DNA of 64,000 nucleotides from Neoceratodus forsteri (lineage: Eukaryota > Chordata > Ceratodontiformes > Ceratodontidae). Where the stretch lies: NCBI GenBank assembly GCA_016271365.2, contig CM028129.1, positions 1,003,793,501 to 1,003,857,500 on the forward strand, in the 5' to 3' direction. A model generated the notes under the pieces. It saw only the letters and a list, made by a program, of their open reading frames with translations, did not search any database and had not been told where the DNA came from. The position numbers and the translations under genes were made by a program. Every line of letters begins with the position of its first letter. The first letter of the stretch is position 1. Positions 45,601-57,923 of this stretch are shown piece after piece.

Positions 45601-46800
45601 TCCCTCGCTAATGTACCTGTAGAATGCCCTATCCCCTGCCTTCACTGATTGAGCTAATCTTTCTTCAGTTTGTGCCTTTGTGCTCCTTACAGCTTTTCCT
45701 ACCTCTCTCAGACACTTTTAGTACTCCTCCCTATCTTCATCCCTTTGCGTCTCCTTGTATTTTCTGAAGGCCACGTTCTTGGGTCTTACCTCTTCTGCTA
45801 CACCCTTGGAGAACCAAAGTGGTTTCCTACTCCTTCTCCCTTTGCTTCTCATCTTAGCACATTGTTCTGTGACCCCAATAATGGTTTCTTTAATGTATGC
45901 CAATTGCTCCTCCACCCCCCAACCTTTCTGTGTTCAAGGGTTTGTTTAACACTTTTTCCCATCTTGCAGAAGTCAGCTCCCCTGAAATCTAAGATCTTTG
46001 CCTTTGTCTGGCTTGACTGTATCCTTGAGTTGAATTTGAACTGTACTATATGGTGGTCACTGGTCCCCAGGTACCCCTCCACTTGGAGATCCTCTATTCT
46101 GTCCCCATTGGTCAGCACCAGATCCAGGATTGCCCCTTCTCAGGTTTGCTCCTACACCAGTTGTCTGAGTCTGCCCCCTGTAATGAGTTTACAGTGTCTC
46201 AGGTCCTGGCTGAAGCCCCTATTGGGCAGACCAGTCTGCGTCTGGAATGTTAAAGTCCCCCATCAGCAGAACATCCCTCTTTGATGCCATTTCATGTATA
46301 CTATCAAGCAATATCTTGTCTACTTCCTCCCCCTCAGCTGGGGGTCTGTAGACCACCCCTGCCCAAATTACTGTTCTCTTTCCTGTCTCAAGGGTGACCA
46401 ATAATTCCTCTACCTACTCATGACTGTCCTTTATTGCTGTTGCTTTGACATCCTCCTTGTTGTATAGGGCCACTCCTCCTCTCTTCCTGCCTATTCTGTC
46501 CCTTCTGAATAGCACATAGCCTTGTATGTTTATCTCGCAGTTGTGGTTACTGGTGAGTCATGTCTCAGTTATGGCTACTACGTCCAGATCCTCCTCCATC
46601 ATTACAACCACTAGGTCTTGGACTTTGTTTCCCAGACTGCAGACATTTACATGCATGATTTTCCATGTATTGCTGCCACCCATCCTCCTGTTTGTGTGTT
46701 TGTGATCGAGTCTCTATCCATCAGCTTTGGTGTTATTGAAGCACAGATTTCCCACTCCTACCTTGTCCAGTATCATTGTACTAGGTGCGTCTGCCAAATA
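45601..46800 (-). pseudogene. CR1 ORF2 endonuclease
   Basis: Minus-strand fragments read TVIWAGVVYRPPAEGEEVDK and LLMGDFNIPDADW (Y-R-P-P and G-D-F-N) at 46401-46219. EGYLGTSDHHIVQFKF (S-D-H) follows at about 46050, and then KAKILDFRGADF. The peptide RSRKPLWFSKGVAEEVRPKN near 45800 is the spacer toward the RT. These are the APE-type endonuclease signatures of CR1. Several stops interrupt it. Confidence 0.85.
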
Positions 46801-46839
46801 CCTTCCTTTCTAGTCCTCTGCTCTGCCTCCTGTAACCTG

Positions 46840-47770
46840 TGGGGTAGGCTGTCTGGGTCTCCCTGTACCTGGTGCCCCCCCCAAGCTAGTTTAAATATTT
46901 GCTAAGGAAGCATTTTTAAACCATTCATTGTGGAGTGTAGTTTGAACACTGGAAGGATGCAGACCATTACGTTTGTACCAGACTGCATCACTTCAGGTGG
47001 TTCCCCAGTCTCCAATGTAGCCAAAGGCCTTCTCCCTGCACCAGCCCTCCAATCAGTTGTTGAAGCTCTTGATGTGTTGATTTCTCACCTCCCCCTTCCT
47101 TGGACAGACAGGACCTCTGAAAATGTTAGCATTTGCATTCTCCCCATGTTGCCTACCCAATTCCCTGAACTCCTCCTGTACTGTCTCCATGCTAGCTCCT
47201 TCCTTTACTAGGTCATTAGTTCCCAGGTGGATAATGACATCTATCCCTCCCCTCTTTGCCACTACCCTAGTGATCCTGTGGATCCACTCCCTCTCCCTCT
47301 GAGCTGTACCTCTTGAGAGACACTTAACCTCCCTCTCTTTTCCCCTATCCATGCCTAGATCCATGTGCTGAACAGTTGAGTCTCCCACCAGGATAAGTTT
47401 CCTCCTCCTCTGGGGTTCTCTGGGTTTTGCCTGTGTGCCCTCCTCCATGGTGGTTTGCTAATCCTCCCTGGCCTCAACCTCGGGCTCCCCTGTGGGGCAC
47501 TCCAACTCCTCAAGAACTGCATATTTGTTCTCTAGTTGGACCGGATGGAGTATGTGCATCTGTCCCACCTCCCTAACCCTCCCTGAGCCCACTGTAGTCC
47601 ATACAGATAGCTGCCTTAGTATCCGCTGTGGCCTTGCCTGGGAACATGGTGATCTCTGGGTGGGGGCGAAGGTTCCTACCACTCCTGCCAGCTCAGCCTG
47701 GAGCCTGGTCACCTCAGCCCACAGCACAAAGAGGTGCCTACAAATGGGGCAAAATCATAGCTTCCAGAGT
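46840..47770 (-). pseudogene. CR1 ORF1 with SGNH esterase domain
   Basis: The N-terminal part reads FCPICRHLFVLWAEVTRLQA, a C-x-x-C motif followed by a coiled-coil-like helix. The domain then shows LILVGDSTVQHMD (block I, G-D-S) and VIIHLGTNDLVKEG (block III, G-T-N-D), as in the esterase of CR1 ORF1. The expected block V D-G-L-H reads NGLH near 46975, so the catalytic Asp appears replaced by Asn. Frame changes occur near 47450 and 47050. Confidence 0.82.
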
Positions 47771-48129
47771 GTACTTCTGAAGACTGCTGTGCTGCACCCA
47801 CTGCACTGCACCACTCCTTGTGTCATCTTGTCTTGGTGTATTGCACCCTCAGATACTCTGAAAGTTCACCTGCACTTGCCTTTTGCTTCCCATTCCCCCC
47901 TGAGTATTTTCTCCTACTACTTCTCCTTCCCTCTCACTTCTCTTGGAGACTGCTACCTGTGTTGGTTGATTGACACAGGAAGTTGCAAATGAACAGTACT
48001 TGTAAAGGTAGTGTGAGCCATGGGGTAGGTAGATGGGATTTATGCTATGGGCCCTCCAGAAACAATCAGCCCCATCTGTAATTTCCCTGTAATCATCTCC
48101 AATGTTCTCATCCCCGTCTCTACACCCCT

Positions 48130-48335
48130 GAAACAGTGCTGCCTGAAATAAAAAAAAACAGTCAAATCCACAGAGTACCTGTAAAAGAACACTTTAAATC
48201 CCTCAAACAATACTGCCTGAAAACCCCAGTGAAAGCCACAGACAGCCTGTAAAAGAACACTTTAAATCCCTTAAACAATACTGCCTGAAAACCCCAGTGA
48301 AAGCCACAGACAGCCTGTAAAAGAACACTGTTATT
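48130..48335 (-). repeat. 68-bp tandem repeats in CR1 5' UTR
   Basis: GTAAAAGAACACTTTAAATC starts at 48181 and 48249, and the first part recurs at 48317; the spacing is exactly 68 each time. Lying just upstream of ORF1, it may act as a promoter-type repeat. Confidence 0.85.
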
Positions 48336-48489
48336 CACCTCCCCACCCCGATGCAAGCAGCAGAAAGCCCTTTATGAGCAAAACTTGAAATCAGTTTAAA
48401 TCCCCAAAATGCTGAAAGAAATACAAAAACAAATCACTTCCCTGCCCCGCTGTGATCAGCCTCCGCCGAGCACTGCCGTAACTCCCCAG

Positions 48490-50652
48490 GGATGCCTGAT
48501 ACGGTTCTGTAGTCATCATTAGGTGCAGAAAAGATTCTTTCAGACAAATATCAGGTAGACGTAATTTTGCAGTAGCTTTAGCTGAGGTGCAGGCAGGGGA
48601 TTTGGTTAATCTCTCTTTTTCTTTCTGGCTCTTGCAGCTTGCAGGCTAGAATTTCTTGGCTTCTTTGCAGATGCCCCATTCTTTGGGCTTGAAGTCACAT
48701 TCTGGCAACATTCTGGAACAAACCAGGCTGGGACAAGGGCCAGCACACCTCAGACACCCACATCTAGACTATGCCACTCTGGGGGGGAGCGTATAAGGCA
48801 GTGCCTTGACTGGCACACTACCAGACTGACTCCCAGACTGATCCAAGACAGTCTCTTTCAAATTCAGGTATTTCAGTTGGTTTGAATCATCACATGCACT
48901 TCAACCATTTGGACAGCATGGCAGATATGGTCCTTTTACAAGTCAGGTCACAGTCTAACAAAACGGGTGCACTCCCAGCGAATTTAGGGAAGACCCAAAT
49001 TCTTCCACAGAGCAGATGAACAAAGCTTAAGGCACGGCTCCCAACCGAATCAAGCACTTGTTAGCAAATTCTGTTCACAGTAGCTTCTCAAGCTCAGATA
49101 CAGGCTTCTCTCAAGCTAAATCGTATAGCACAGTTCCTTTTGGCCAGCTGGCAGTTGATAGCCCCAGTTTGAACATTTACAGTCTTCACAGGCAAATTCT
49201 GCAAAAACTCTGAACTCAGGATACTTTCCTTCCACTCCTGTAGGCACATTAAGCAGTCACATTCAAGCATTTTCTTCATAGGACCCTCCGTGGTCATTCA
49301 CAGAACTGTCCACCCATCTTGGGGTACTGGCTGACCACAGGGTGAAGACAGATACTGGTAACCTCTGGGCTTCTCAGCCCTATGAAAGTCTCATAGTCAC
49401 TTGTACGTGTTTAGTAGAAGTTTACTCACTCAGGATCAGCATGCAGCTTTCTATTAACTGATGCCCACAAATTCATCAGCACTCTCACTGCTGAGGCAGA
49501 AGCATTCTTACAGCCCTCTCACAACTTCAGGCAGACTTCTTGCAGCTCTCTCACAGCTTAAGTTAAATCAGAATTATTCCCACACATTCTTCAAATGTGG
49601 AAAGGCAAATGCCAACCCTGGGAGACATACATGTATCTGGCAACCCCCAGGCCAACCACCTCCATTTAATGCAGCCACATTTCTTTAGCAAGAGGCCAGA
49701 GCACCCCTCCCTGTGGAGGGGCTCCTGCTGAACTGAATGACAGACTGAAAAGTCTCTGGGGGTTTGGGAGCTCTCTGTAGCTCCTGATTGGCTGATTCAC
49801 TTGTCTCTCTTAAAAATTAATATTCATCACACCCTCTTAATGCCTGATAGGTTCCCTGTTTAGGTGTCAACATTTGTCCCTGCTTTTCTCCCCACAAATC
49901 TTGGCACAGTCCCAAAAGTCTCTGCCCAAAATTCTAGCCTTCTGATTGGCTGCTTAAAAGTCAAAGGCTGCAAACATGGCTGCTGTTTAATGCAGTCTCT
50001 ATGCAGATCATACAAGTTCCAACAATAAAGTTCTGGTGCAGCCAGAGTGAATACTTTTTATTTACATTAGCCACACAGTTTAGTGGACACCCTTGTGCCC
50101 TGATAAGTGCTTTCATTATTTTACATTTATCTGCTGTCCTTAGCCTGTCTCTGCTGCCGAAATACGCAGTCCCTAGACAACAAACAGGTTCTCTTATGAA
50201 TAATAATGCCAGCTTTCATCAATATTCATAAGTGGGACCCAAACACTAGCACGACTGGTGCTCTTCATTTAAAATACATGGTGGCTCATGTTATGCGTGC
50301 TAAAGTCTCCAGTCCCTGTGAAGCCATCAATAGGGAAATGGACCCCACAAGAGGCTGCGGCTTTAGTGCTACAGCAGTAACAAAACAAATATGTGCTTCT
50401 GCACATGCACGGGCCACCAACTGCTCCAGAGAGCAGAAATGAACATTGCAGCTCACAATCCAGCTCCTCTGGCCCCCACCTAGAGACTACCAGGGGAAGC
50501 AGGAGCCAGATAGGGGTCTCAGGCACACAGGGACACATAAGGACTTGGGCCATTGGTGGCACTTACCACCAGAGGAAACGGGAACACTAGGAGGCAATGG
50601 GAGACAAGCAGGAGAATGGGGCAAATAAGGTAACCCCCCACAGAAGGTTACA
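48490..50652 (-). repeat. Probable Gypsy LTR
   Basis: The right end reads CAGAAGGTTACA, followed by CTCTCCCCTGCCTC, the complement of a polypurine tract beside a 3' LTR (minus orientation). CTGATTGGCTG motifs near 49783 and 49940 parallel those in the LTR at 13310. The left end is not defined and the CR1 5' end lies beside it. No coding frame is seen. 50653-51049 may be the element's 3' noncoding region. Confidence 0.5.
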
Positions 50653-51049
50653 CTCTCCCCTGCCTCAGAAAATTTGGCATCTGCACCAAGTCTGGGGCAT
50701 GTCTTGGCACCCAATAAGTGGCATTCAACACTTTCAAATCATTTAAACAGTCCTAATCTAGACACATGACTTTCTAACTAGTACTGGTTACCAACATGTT
50801 CTTGTCTAGACAATTTCAAGTTACCTAAGCAATAATAAAAGAGTTGCAAACAACAATGAGCATTATCAGGTGTCACATTTTCCCTGGGGCCCTTGGCAGT
50901 AGAATATTTTAATCTGGCATGCCAGTCCAGTCGGGTGATGAGTGGTGAGCAGCTGTGTTGAGAAACTATATAGGGCAGTCGCAACTGCATAGTGCTGAGA
51001 GGTGCAGCCGCACCCTCCATTTAAAATGACCAAGCTTAGTTTCAGCCAG

Positions 51050-51611
51050 GAACTTGCTCACAAGTCAGTTGAGCCAATTAGGGCTCAGAATTTGAAGGAT
51101 CTTTGTCCTAGAGATGTGCGGCAAAAAGGGACCTTAAAAGGCTGACAGTGGGCACCTCTGGTGTTGTGGGGATTTTGTGCAAGGCAAAGAAGGTTCTGGA
51201 CACCCGGGGGGGGTCAAACCTAAAGCTGTCTTTTTGGCAAGCAGGCAGGTTTGGTGTCGCAGCCTACCTTTCAAGTGTAACCAACCTGTTTGTGCATACA
51301 AATCACACATGTGTGCATCAACCGGTGGGCCCCCATGAGCATCTGACAGGCTTTATTTAAAGCCGTCAATAATCTTTTTAGTGAGGTGTCAGATGCTGCC
51401 CCATACACTACCAGGCCATAGTCGATAGTGGATATGATTGAACTATTCACTGCAAGCCTGAGAGCTTCATCCATCATGCAGTGTTTGTGCCTGTACAGTA
51501 GACCTATTTTTGCATTGCCCACTGTGGCAATGTTATCAATGTGTGTTGCACATGATAAGGTACTGTCAAGCATGACCCCTAGGTATTTGAAAGAGTTAAC
51601 TCCTTCTAAGT
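51050..51611 (-). pseudogene. L2-like LINE C-terminus (minus copy, 3' half)
   Basis: Minus strand encodes MLDSTLSCATHIDNIATVGN, LYRHKHCMMDEALRLAVNSS, IDYGLVVYGAASD and ALNKACQMLMGAHRL. This is the same order as the plus copy at 25373-25813. It is interrupted at 51612 by a plus-strand LINE and resumes at 53147. Confidence 0.82.
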
Positions 51612-53146
51612 CTCCAGCTCAGCACGGTTTCTGGGCTGGGCACAGCACCACAACAGCACTCACACTGTTCACTAGCAAGGTTAAGTCTAACATGGACGCT
51701 GGCCTACTTACCGGGGGCCGTGTTCATTGACCTCACTAAAGCTTTTAATCTGGTTTATCACCCTCTGCTCATACACAAACTGCAGTCTCTTGATGCCTCT
51801 GGTCCCACCTTATCCTGGATCAGTAGTTACCTCTCAAACCGTTCCCAATCTGTCTCCTTCAACAAAGTCCTCTCATCTCTGGCTCCCATCTCCTGTGGCA
51901 TCCCGCAAGGATCAATTCTTGGACCCTTGCATTTTCGCATTTTTGTCAATGATTGCCCCTCTTCTTTCACTGACTGCGACTCCATCATGTATGCTGATGA
52001 TTTGGTGCTCTATACTCAGCTGCTTACTCTGTAGCTGACCTTAATGTCCACCTATTGTCTGCATTCCAAGTGGCTCAATCCTGGTTCAATCCAACTTACT
52101 GATCCTCAATCTACCTAAGACACAGGCAATGCTCTTTGGGTCTGCTAGAAAAGTTCATGCTGTGACCCCTAAGCTTTGCATGCACTGTCATGACAGGTCT
52201 GTTATCCTGTTCACAGACCCCCTATAATACCTCAGAGTGACACTCAATCCTGCTCTTGATTTCTTTTCTCATTTAAATGAGGTTTGTAGATCCATCAACA
52301 TTAAGATTGGTGCCTGGTGCATCATCCCTAACCCTTGCTGCTAGGATCTCGGCAGCCAGAGGTGTCTTGCTTCCTAGGCTTCTGTATGCCCTTCCCATAT
52401 TTTCCCACTCTAACGCTGGTATTCTCCATCAGTGGGGCACCACCTATAATAACATTTGCAGATTTGCCTTGTCGGCCTCTTGCCTGACTCACCACTGTCT
52501 CCTGTACTCCTCCCTACACTGGTTGTCCCCCAAGAATATGCATTTATACACTCTGGACTGCTTCCTGGACTTCATGACCCAACCCCCTGCCTCAACAGCA
52601 CTGGGGCTATGTTCACCCTGGTGTCTCACTCCGCCTTGAGATCCTCTAATTCCTCTATTACTCTCTGTCCCAGCACTGTTCTACAAAATGGGGTGAAGCT
52701 TTTACTCACTTTGCCCCCAAATTCTGTAACTCCCGACCTCCCAGTCTTAAATGCTCTTCTTTTCACTCCTCCTTCAAGTCTGCACTTTTCTCCTACCTAC
52801 TTGCACTTGATTCCTGTGACTGTACCTAACCCTCCCCTCTTCTACTGCTTTCTATAGGCTAGCTTACTGCTTGTCACTGTAATAATTGATTGCTTTGTCT
52901 TGTTTTCCATCTCTTCTTCCTTCCATCCCTGTGTGGATGGCTACCGCTAAACATGTGTTTTCCGCTTCCCTGACTATCCCTGTGAGGATATCAACTGGTT
53001 TTTGTATTTGCTGCTTAGTACTTTACCCTTGTCCTGTTTTTTGTAAACTGTATATTGTACTCTCCTGGGTCGTGCTTGAAAATAGGCAGGATTTTTGCCT
53101 AATGCACCTACCTGGTCAACAAAAGCTAATAAATAAATGAATAAGT
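51612..53146 (+). mobile_element. L2-like LINE, 5'-truncated, inserted in a minus LINE
   Basis: RT fragments are PAQHGFWAGHSTTTALTLFT, FIDLTKAFNLVYHPLL (palm A), SCGIPQGSILGPLHFRIFVN and IMYADDLVLYTQLL (palm C) at 51612-52034. Then C-terminal fragments include SSLHWLSPKN. The 3' tail has TCTCCTGGGTCGTGC, CTACCTGGTCAACAAAAGC and AATAAATAAATG. The frame changes near 51730 and after 52035. It differs from the host LINE in family detail. Confidence 0.85.
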
Positions 53147-53330
53147 GGGTATTTAGATTATTGCAGATGATGAGTTGGTGAGATCTATGTTTATTATGGG
53201 GGACAGCAAATGCCATGACCTTTTTTTTTGTGGTTTAGGAGCAGCTTATGTTCCTGGAGCCAGTCTCCACACTGCCAAATTCCCAGTTTGAATCTGATAT
53301 TTATCACTAAGTGACAGAGATTCCAAATAA
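53147..53330 (-). pseudogene. L2-like LINE (minus copy, RT end)
   Basis: Minus strand encodes WLQEHKLLLNHKK and VMAFAVPHNKHRS, the W-L ... L-N-x-K-K-T-x-x-M region just after the RT palm. It connects to 51611 when the plus LINE is removed. Confidence 0.7.
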
Positions 53331-53631
53331 AAGGGCTTCCAGTCCTAGGAAATCCCATGCCTGCTCAGTCTACTAAGTTTGGAAATATTTGCTGCTCGCT
53401 GAATTTTTTCAAAATAAATTGAAAACAGGACTGTTTAGCCAAGCTTTCTTGAGAACCTGAACAAACTTCTTGATTTGAACTTGCATAATTTTGTTTTAAT
53501 TATGCTGTTGTTTTTATTATTGTTGTAAAGTTTGGTCTGCTATTTATGTATATTAAGTGTTCTGTTATTTCTTTTTTCCTACCGTATTGTACTGTGTCTT
53601 TGTTTCTTAAACAGGCATATTTAAATCTCTG

Positions 53632-53683
<52 letters not shown>
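53331..53683 (+). mobile_element. LINE 3' end with (ATCT)n tail
   Basis: The plus strand near 53410-53460 encodes KLKTGLFSQAFLRT, typical of the last residues of LINE proteins. A 3' UTR and (ATCT)n at 53632-53683 follow. Confidence 0.5.
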
Positions 53684-54155
53684 CTTCTTCATGTGTGCGG
53701 ATAATGTTTCAGTTAACATTGTAGAGTGGGGGAGAGTGCTTTTGCCTTTATAAGAGTTAAACAGGACATCATGTGAGGTGAGCAAACAGTTGACAACCCC
53801 CCAAAGGAAAGACAAGCAATGGAATGAGATGTTCCCGAGAAGTAGTTATGCAAAATTGAAGATGTGGCCCAAGCAATGAATAAATTAAACATGAACAAAG
53901 CAATGGGACCTAACTTTATTCAAAATTGGTTATGGAAAGAGGGTGCAGATGTTATTGCACCCATAAGTATGTAATACCCATAATGAAGCAATGATAACAG
54001 GAAAAATGCATGAGCAGTGGAAACAGACAAGAGTGGTTCCCCTAGCAAAAGTATCAAATCCTGAAGTCCTTGAACATTATTTCCATCCTAGTTCCCTTAT
54101 GTGTGTAATAACTTAAGATTGTGAAGGGTTTGTAACAAATTGGATTGCTGACTAG

Positions 54156-55931
54156 GGGCCAGATATTCAAAACTTTGCCCAGGGGCAAAATTAGCACTGC
54201 CCAGCGGGCAAACTGAGCCCGGAGCACAAAGCAAGCCATATTCAAATGGAATAGCCCAGGGCAAACAGCTTCTGAATATAGCATGGTAATGAGGCCATGC
54301 AAACTGGGCTGGGAGTGCAGGGCAAACATTGCCCTGGAATAAGACAGCACTGAATAAAACAACCAGGAAGTGCAACCCACAACAACAACACAGTACACAG
54401 CAACGTGAGGGCAGGTACAGACGAACTACGTGGCCAATGTATTGCCAGCAAATGCATGGACTCAGTACAGTTGCAGGAAGCAGCAGATGAGAAAGAACAG
54501 TGATCAAAACTTTACAATATTCCCGTACCATTAGCGCGCTAACACATTAGCTGAGCTAAGCATTAGCCTGGAGCAAACACGCTTGCCTCGAGCTAAAATG
54601 TGCCATATTCAAAGTGCCATGCAAATGAGCCTACTTAGGTAGTCTCTGGGCAAACAACCGGATTAGCATCTCATTATACCCTGATTTGCAAAGGTTTGCC
54701 TATGCGTTACTGCAGGGTCCCATAGAGCCACCTGTAGGTCAGTCTGGAAGTACAGGGCAGACAAGGTCCAACCAGCAGCTCCATCTGTAGGTCAGTCTGG
54801 CAGTGCACGATGATAGCTACAGGCTACAGGTAAACAGTACAGCATAGCATAGCATAGCATATTGTACCCCAGGGGACAGGACAGCATAGACACAGGTGGT
54901 GGTGGTGCTGCATGCAACTGTCACACTGTAGGGCATGCTACAGTGCACAGCAGACACTACAGTAGCAAGGGAGACAGTAGTGTGAGGGACGTAGCACTGC
55001 CTATGGTGTGTAGGGCAAGTGATGCTGATTGCACTGTACACAGTGACGGGCCCAACCTGCAGGTGTTTACTGACAGTCGACATTACTGTTACACTGTTGT
55101 TGTGACCCACAGATGCTGTACCTGTGGCATGTGATGCCCACAGTGACATGTACATATCTGGCTTTGTGTTGTTGTGGTAGTTGTACAGCTGTGTGGTATG
55201 TGGCTGGGGGCATATAGTATCCGAAGGCACACACTAGTGTTGGGGGTATTCTAATACTGGCCCATGTGCACTGCATGCCGAGTCCCAGCCCTTGTGGCCA
55301 CATCTGGTCTGTGGCACAGCCTGGCCACCCATACACACTCCCTCAACATCCTCCATGCCCACAGTGCTGCATGTGTGTGCTGGCATCTGTTTTGTCCACA
55401 GATATGTGTGGTCAGCAGGTGTGTGCTGTATGGCTACACTGCCATGCTGTCCACTGGCGGCAGGGTCACCACTGCCTGGCTGGCATGGCTGGGACTGGTG
55501 GCAGATGATGGCATCATTGTGATGCCATTGGTTAGCAGCAAGCTTCCACTATGTTTGGCTTTATCTATGTGTTATATTTATGTATTAGGGTCGCGCAGAC
55601 CCGCGCTAAACCAAATCCTCGTCCAGCACAGCCATTTATGTTGTGCAAAGCTGATTGCCCAGGATTAAGACCAGCTTTTTCTGGGCGGTAATCTACCAGC
55701 GCTAACTGTCGCTAGGTCGAGCTAAACCACTTAGCGCGGCGCTAGCCACTGAATATAGCATTGAGCTTGTATTCATGTCAGTTTGCCCCTTGCATACATT
55801 ATACTTTTGCCTGGCGCTAATGCAGTTTGCCCACGCTATTTGGCCTTTTGAATATGGCAGACCCGCGCTAATCCCGCGCTAAACCTGCGCAAATGATTTT
55901 TGCCCAGCGCAAAGTTTTGAATATCTGGCCC
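54156..55931. mobile_element. Inverted-repeat DNA element, Harbinger-like ends, nonautonomous
   Basis: The ends are inverted: GGGCCAGATATTCAAAACTT at the left and its complement ending GAATATCTGGCCC at the right. A subterminal region is rich in GCGCTAA/TTAGCGC in both halves. No transposase frame is seen in the 1.8 kb. A clear target duplication is missing, so the superfamily is a guess from the GGGCC ends. Confidence 0.75.
54841..54861. repeat. (AGCAT)n run
   Basis: Four copies of AGCAT in tandem. Confidence 0.8.
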
Positions 55932-56139
55932 GATGTGTCATGCGTTATTGATGAAAATCAGTTTGGCTTCCCGAGGGGAAGCTCCACAATGCTGGCAGCC
56001 TCAAAGTTTTTTAGAAATTTGTTTTAAATTTGTTTTAAAGCTTAGGATGAAGGAAAATTAGTGCATTAAATTTCTGTAACCCACAGAAAAGTGTTTGATC
56101 TAATGGACCAGAAAGCTATGATTAAAGTGATTTTGGGAT

Positions 56140-57920
56140 ATAGAAACATAGACGTTGATGACAGATAAGGACTGCAAGGCTCATCCAGTTTGCCCATTTC
56201 TTTTTCTACCTTATAAATGTGCCATCGGCCTTTGCTCTGTCAATGGTCTATCTATTCATACTCATCTGTATTGCTCCCTTATACCTATCCCATGCCTGTC
56301 TGAAGCCCTGCACTGTATTCATATACACCTCTTCCTGAGGTAGGCCATTCCATGCATCCACCACCGTTTCTTAATCGGCTTCCCTCAAATCTCATGCTGT
56401 GTCCACTTGTCCTGCTGTTTTTCTTATATTGAAACATGTTAGACTCTTTCACCTTGTTAATGCCCTTAAGGTATTTGAATGTTTCGATCATATCACCTCT
56501 CCCCCCTCCTTTGCTCTAGGTTATACATATTGAGCTCCGTTAATCTGTCCTCATATGTTTTCTGATGCAGCCCCTGCATCATTTTGGTTGCCCTTCTCTG
56601 GACTGCCTCAATTTGGTTAATGTCCTTGTGAAGGTGTGGCCTCCAGTACTGTATGCAGTACTCCAGATGGGACCTAACCAGTGTCTTGTAAAGAGGGATT
56701 ATTACCTCCCTCTTCTGACTTGTGATACTGCTACTAATACACCCTAACATCCCCCTAGCCTTACCTACTGCTTTAGTGGTCTGCTTGGATGATTTCAGGT
56801 CATTGGTGATGATGATGCCCAAGTCTCTTTCTTCCCTTGTGACTGCCAGCAACTCACCTCCCAGCCTATAGGTGGCTTCATGGTTTCCCTTCCCTATGTG
56901 CACGATCTTGCACTTTGCATTAAACCCCAGTTGCCACTCTTCCAACTATTTTGCTATTTTATCCAGATCTCTGCTCATTCTGCCCACCCCATCGAGGATC
57001 ATCTGTTCTGTTTCAGATCTTGGTGTCATCTGCAAACAGACAAACCTTACCCCCTAGTTCTTCTGCAATGTCACTGATGAAGATATTGAAGAGGACTGCC
57101 CCCAGGACTGATCCCTGAGGTACCCAACTTGTAACTTGCATCTCTTCTGACTGTATACCATTTACCACCACTCTGTTTTCTGCATGTCAACTAGTTTACC
57201 ACCCAGTTGACCAACTTCTGACCCACCCCGAGCCTACCCAGCTTATTAATCAATCTTCTATGTGGAACAGCATCGAAAGCTTTGTTGAAGTCAAGGTAGG
57301 TGACATCAGCTGCTCCCCCTTGGTCCACCACTCTGGTTACCCAGTCAAAGAAATCTATTAGATTAGTTTGACAGGACCTTCCTTTTGTAAACCCATGCTG
57401 TCTTGGATCCTGTGCTTCTATGGATTCCTGGTGTTGCACTATCCTTTCCTTAAGGAGTGCCTCCATAATCTTGCCCACTACTGATGTAAGACTGACTGGT
57501 CTGTAGTTCCCTGCCTCCTCCCTGCTATCACTCTGTGCAGCGGGATCACATGAGCCCTTCTCCAGTCTTCTGGGACCTCTCATGTACTCAGAGACTCACT
57601 AAACAGTTCTGATAATGCCTCTGCTAGTTCCACCCTTAGCTCCTTTGGTACCCTTGGATGTATGCCATCAGGTCCCATTGCCTTGTCCACTCTGAGCTTA
57701 TCAAGCTCTTATAGGACCCTTTCTTTTGTGAATAGACTAGTGTTCACCTCCCTCCCCCCGTGTCCATGGTGCTGAGCTGTGTGCCCTTCCCTACCTTCTC
57801 TTAAGTAAATACCAAGCAGAAGTATCTATTTAGGATAGATGCTTTTACATTGTCCTCCTCCTCATACACCCCCTTATCTTTAGCCCCTCTGTGTAATTTT
57901 TAGCATTTTATTTTCAGCCT
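56140..57920 (-). pseudogene. CR1 LINE, 5'-truncated
   Basis: 3' end TAGAAACATAGACGTTGATG and CTCATCCAGTTTGCCC. Minus-strand parts: DVTYLDFNKAFDAVPHRRL (palm A) near 57270-57310, VLGAVLFNIFISDIAEELG-type sequence near 57090, LVCLQMTPRSET (palm C frame-shifted), MEEWQLGFNAKCKIVHIG, and IETFKYLKGINKVKESNMFQ. The right end lies against the palindromic MITE. Confidence 0.87.
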
Positions 57921-57923
57921 TTT

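Larger units (their letters stand above)
43814..48480 (-). mobile_element. CR1 LINE, nearly full length
   Basis: From right to left: a 5' UTR with 68-bp tandem repeats, ORF1 with an esterase domain, ORF2 endonuclease, RT with FADD and C-terminal domain, and the 3' end CATAGAAACAGCAGAAAAGG. Length and two-ORF layout fit full-length CR1. Broken by stops and frameshifts. Confidence 0.88.
53843..56139 (+). pseudogene. Decayed LINE RT, interrupted by a DNA element
   Basis: Before the insertion: MNKLNMNKAMGPNFIQNWLW (the K-A-x-G-P-D motif) and HEQWKQTRVVPLAKVSNPEV. After it (from 55932): VIDENQFGFPRGSSTMLAAS (Q-x-G-F-x-x-G-x-S-T) and FDLMDQKAMIKVIL (palm A region). Order and spacing show one LINE. 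The right side is cut by the CR1 3' end at 56140. Confidence 0.72.

Noticed and set aside
47492..47992. 166-codon plus-strand frame
   Set aside because: Antisense to CR1 ORF1 and its 5' region.
55264..55668. 134-codon frame as a possible transposase
   Set aside because: It lies inside the inverted-repeat element, but the peptide is Cys/His/Leu-rich low complexity with no DDE motif.
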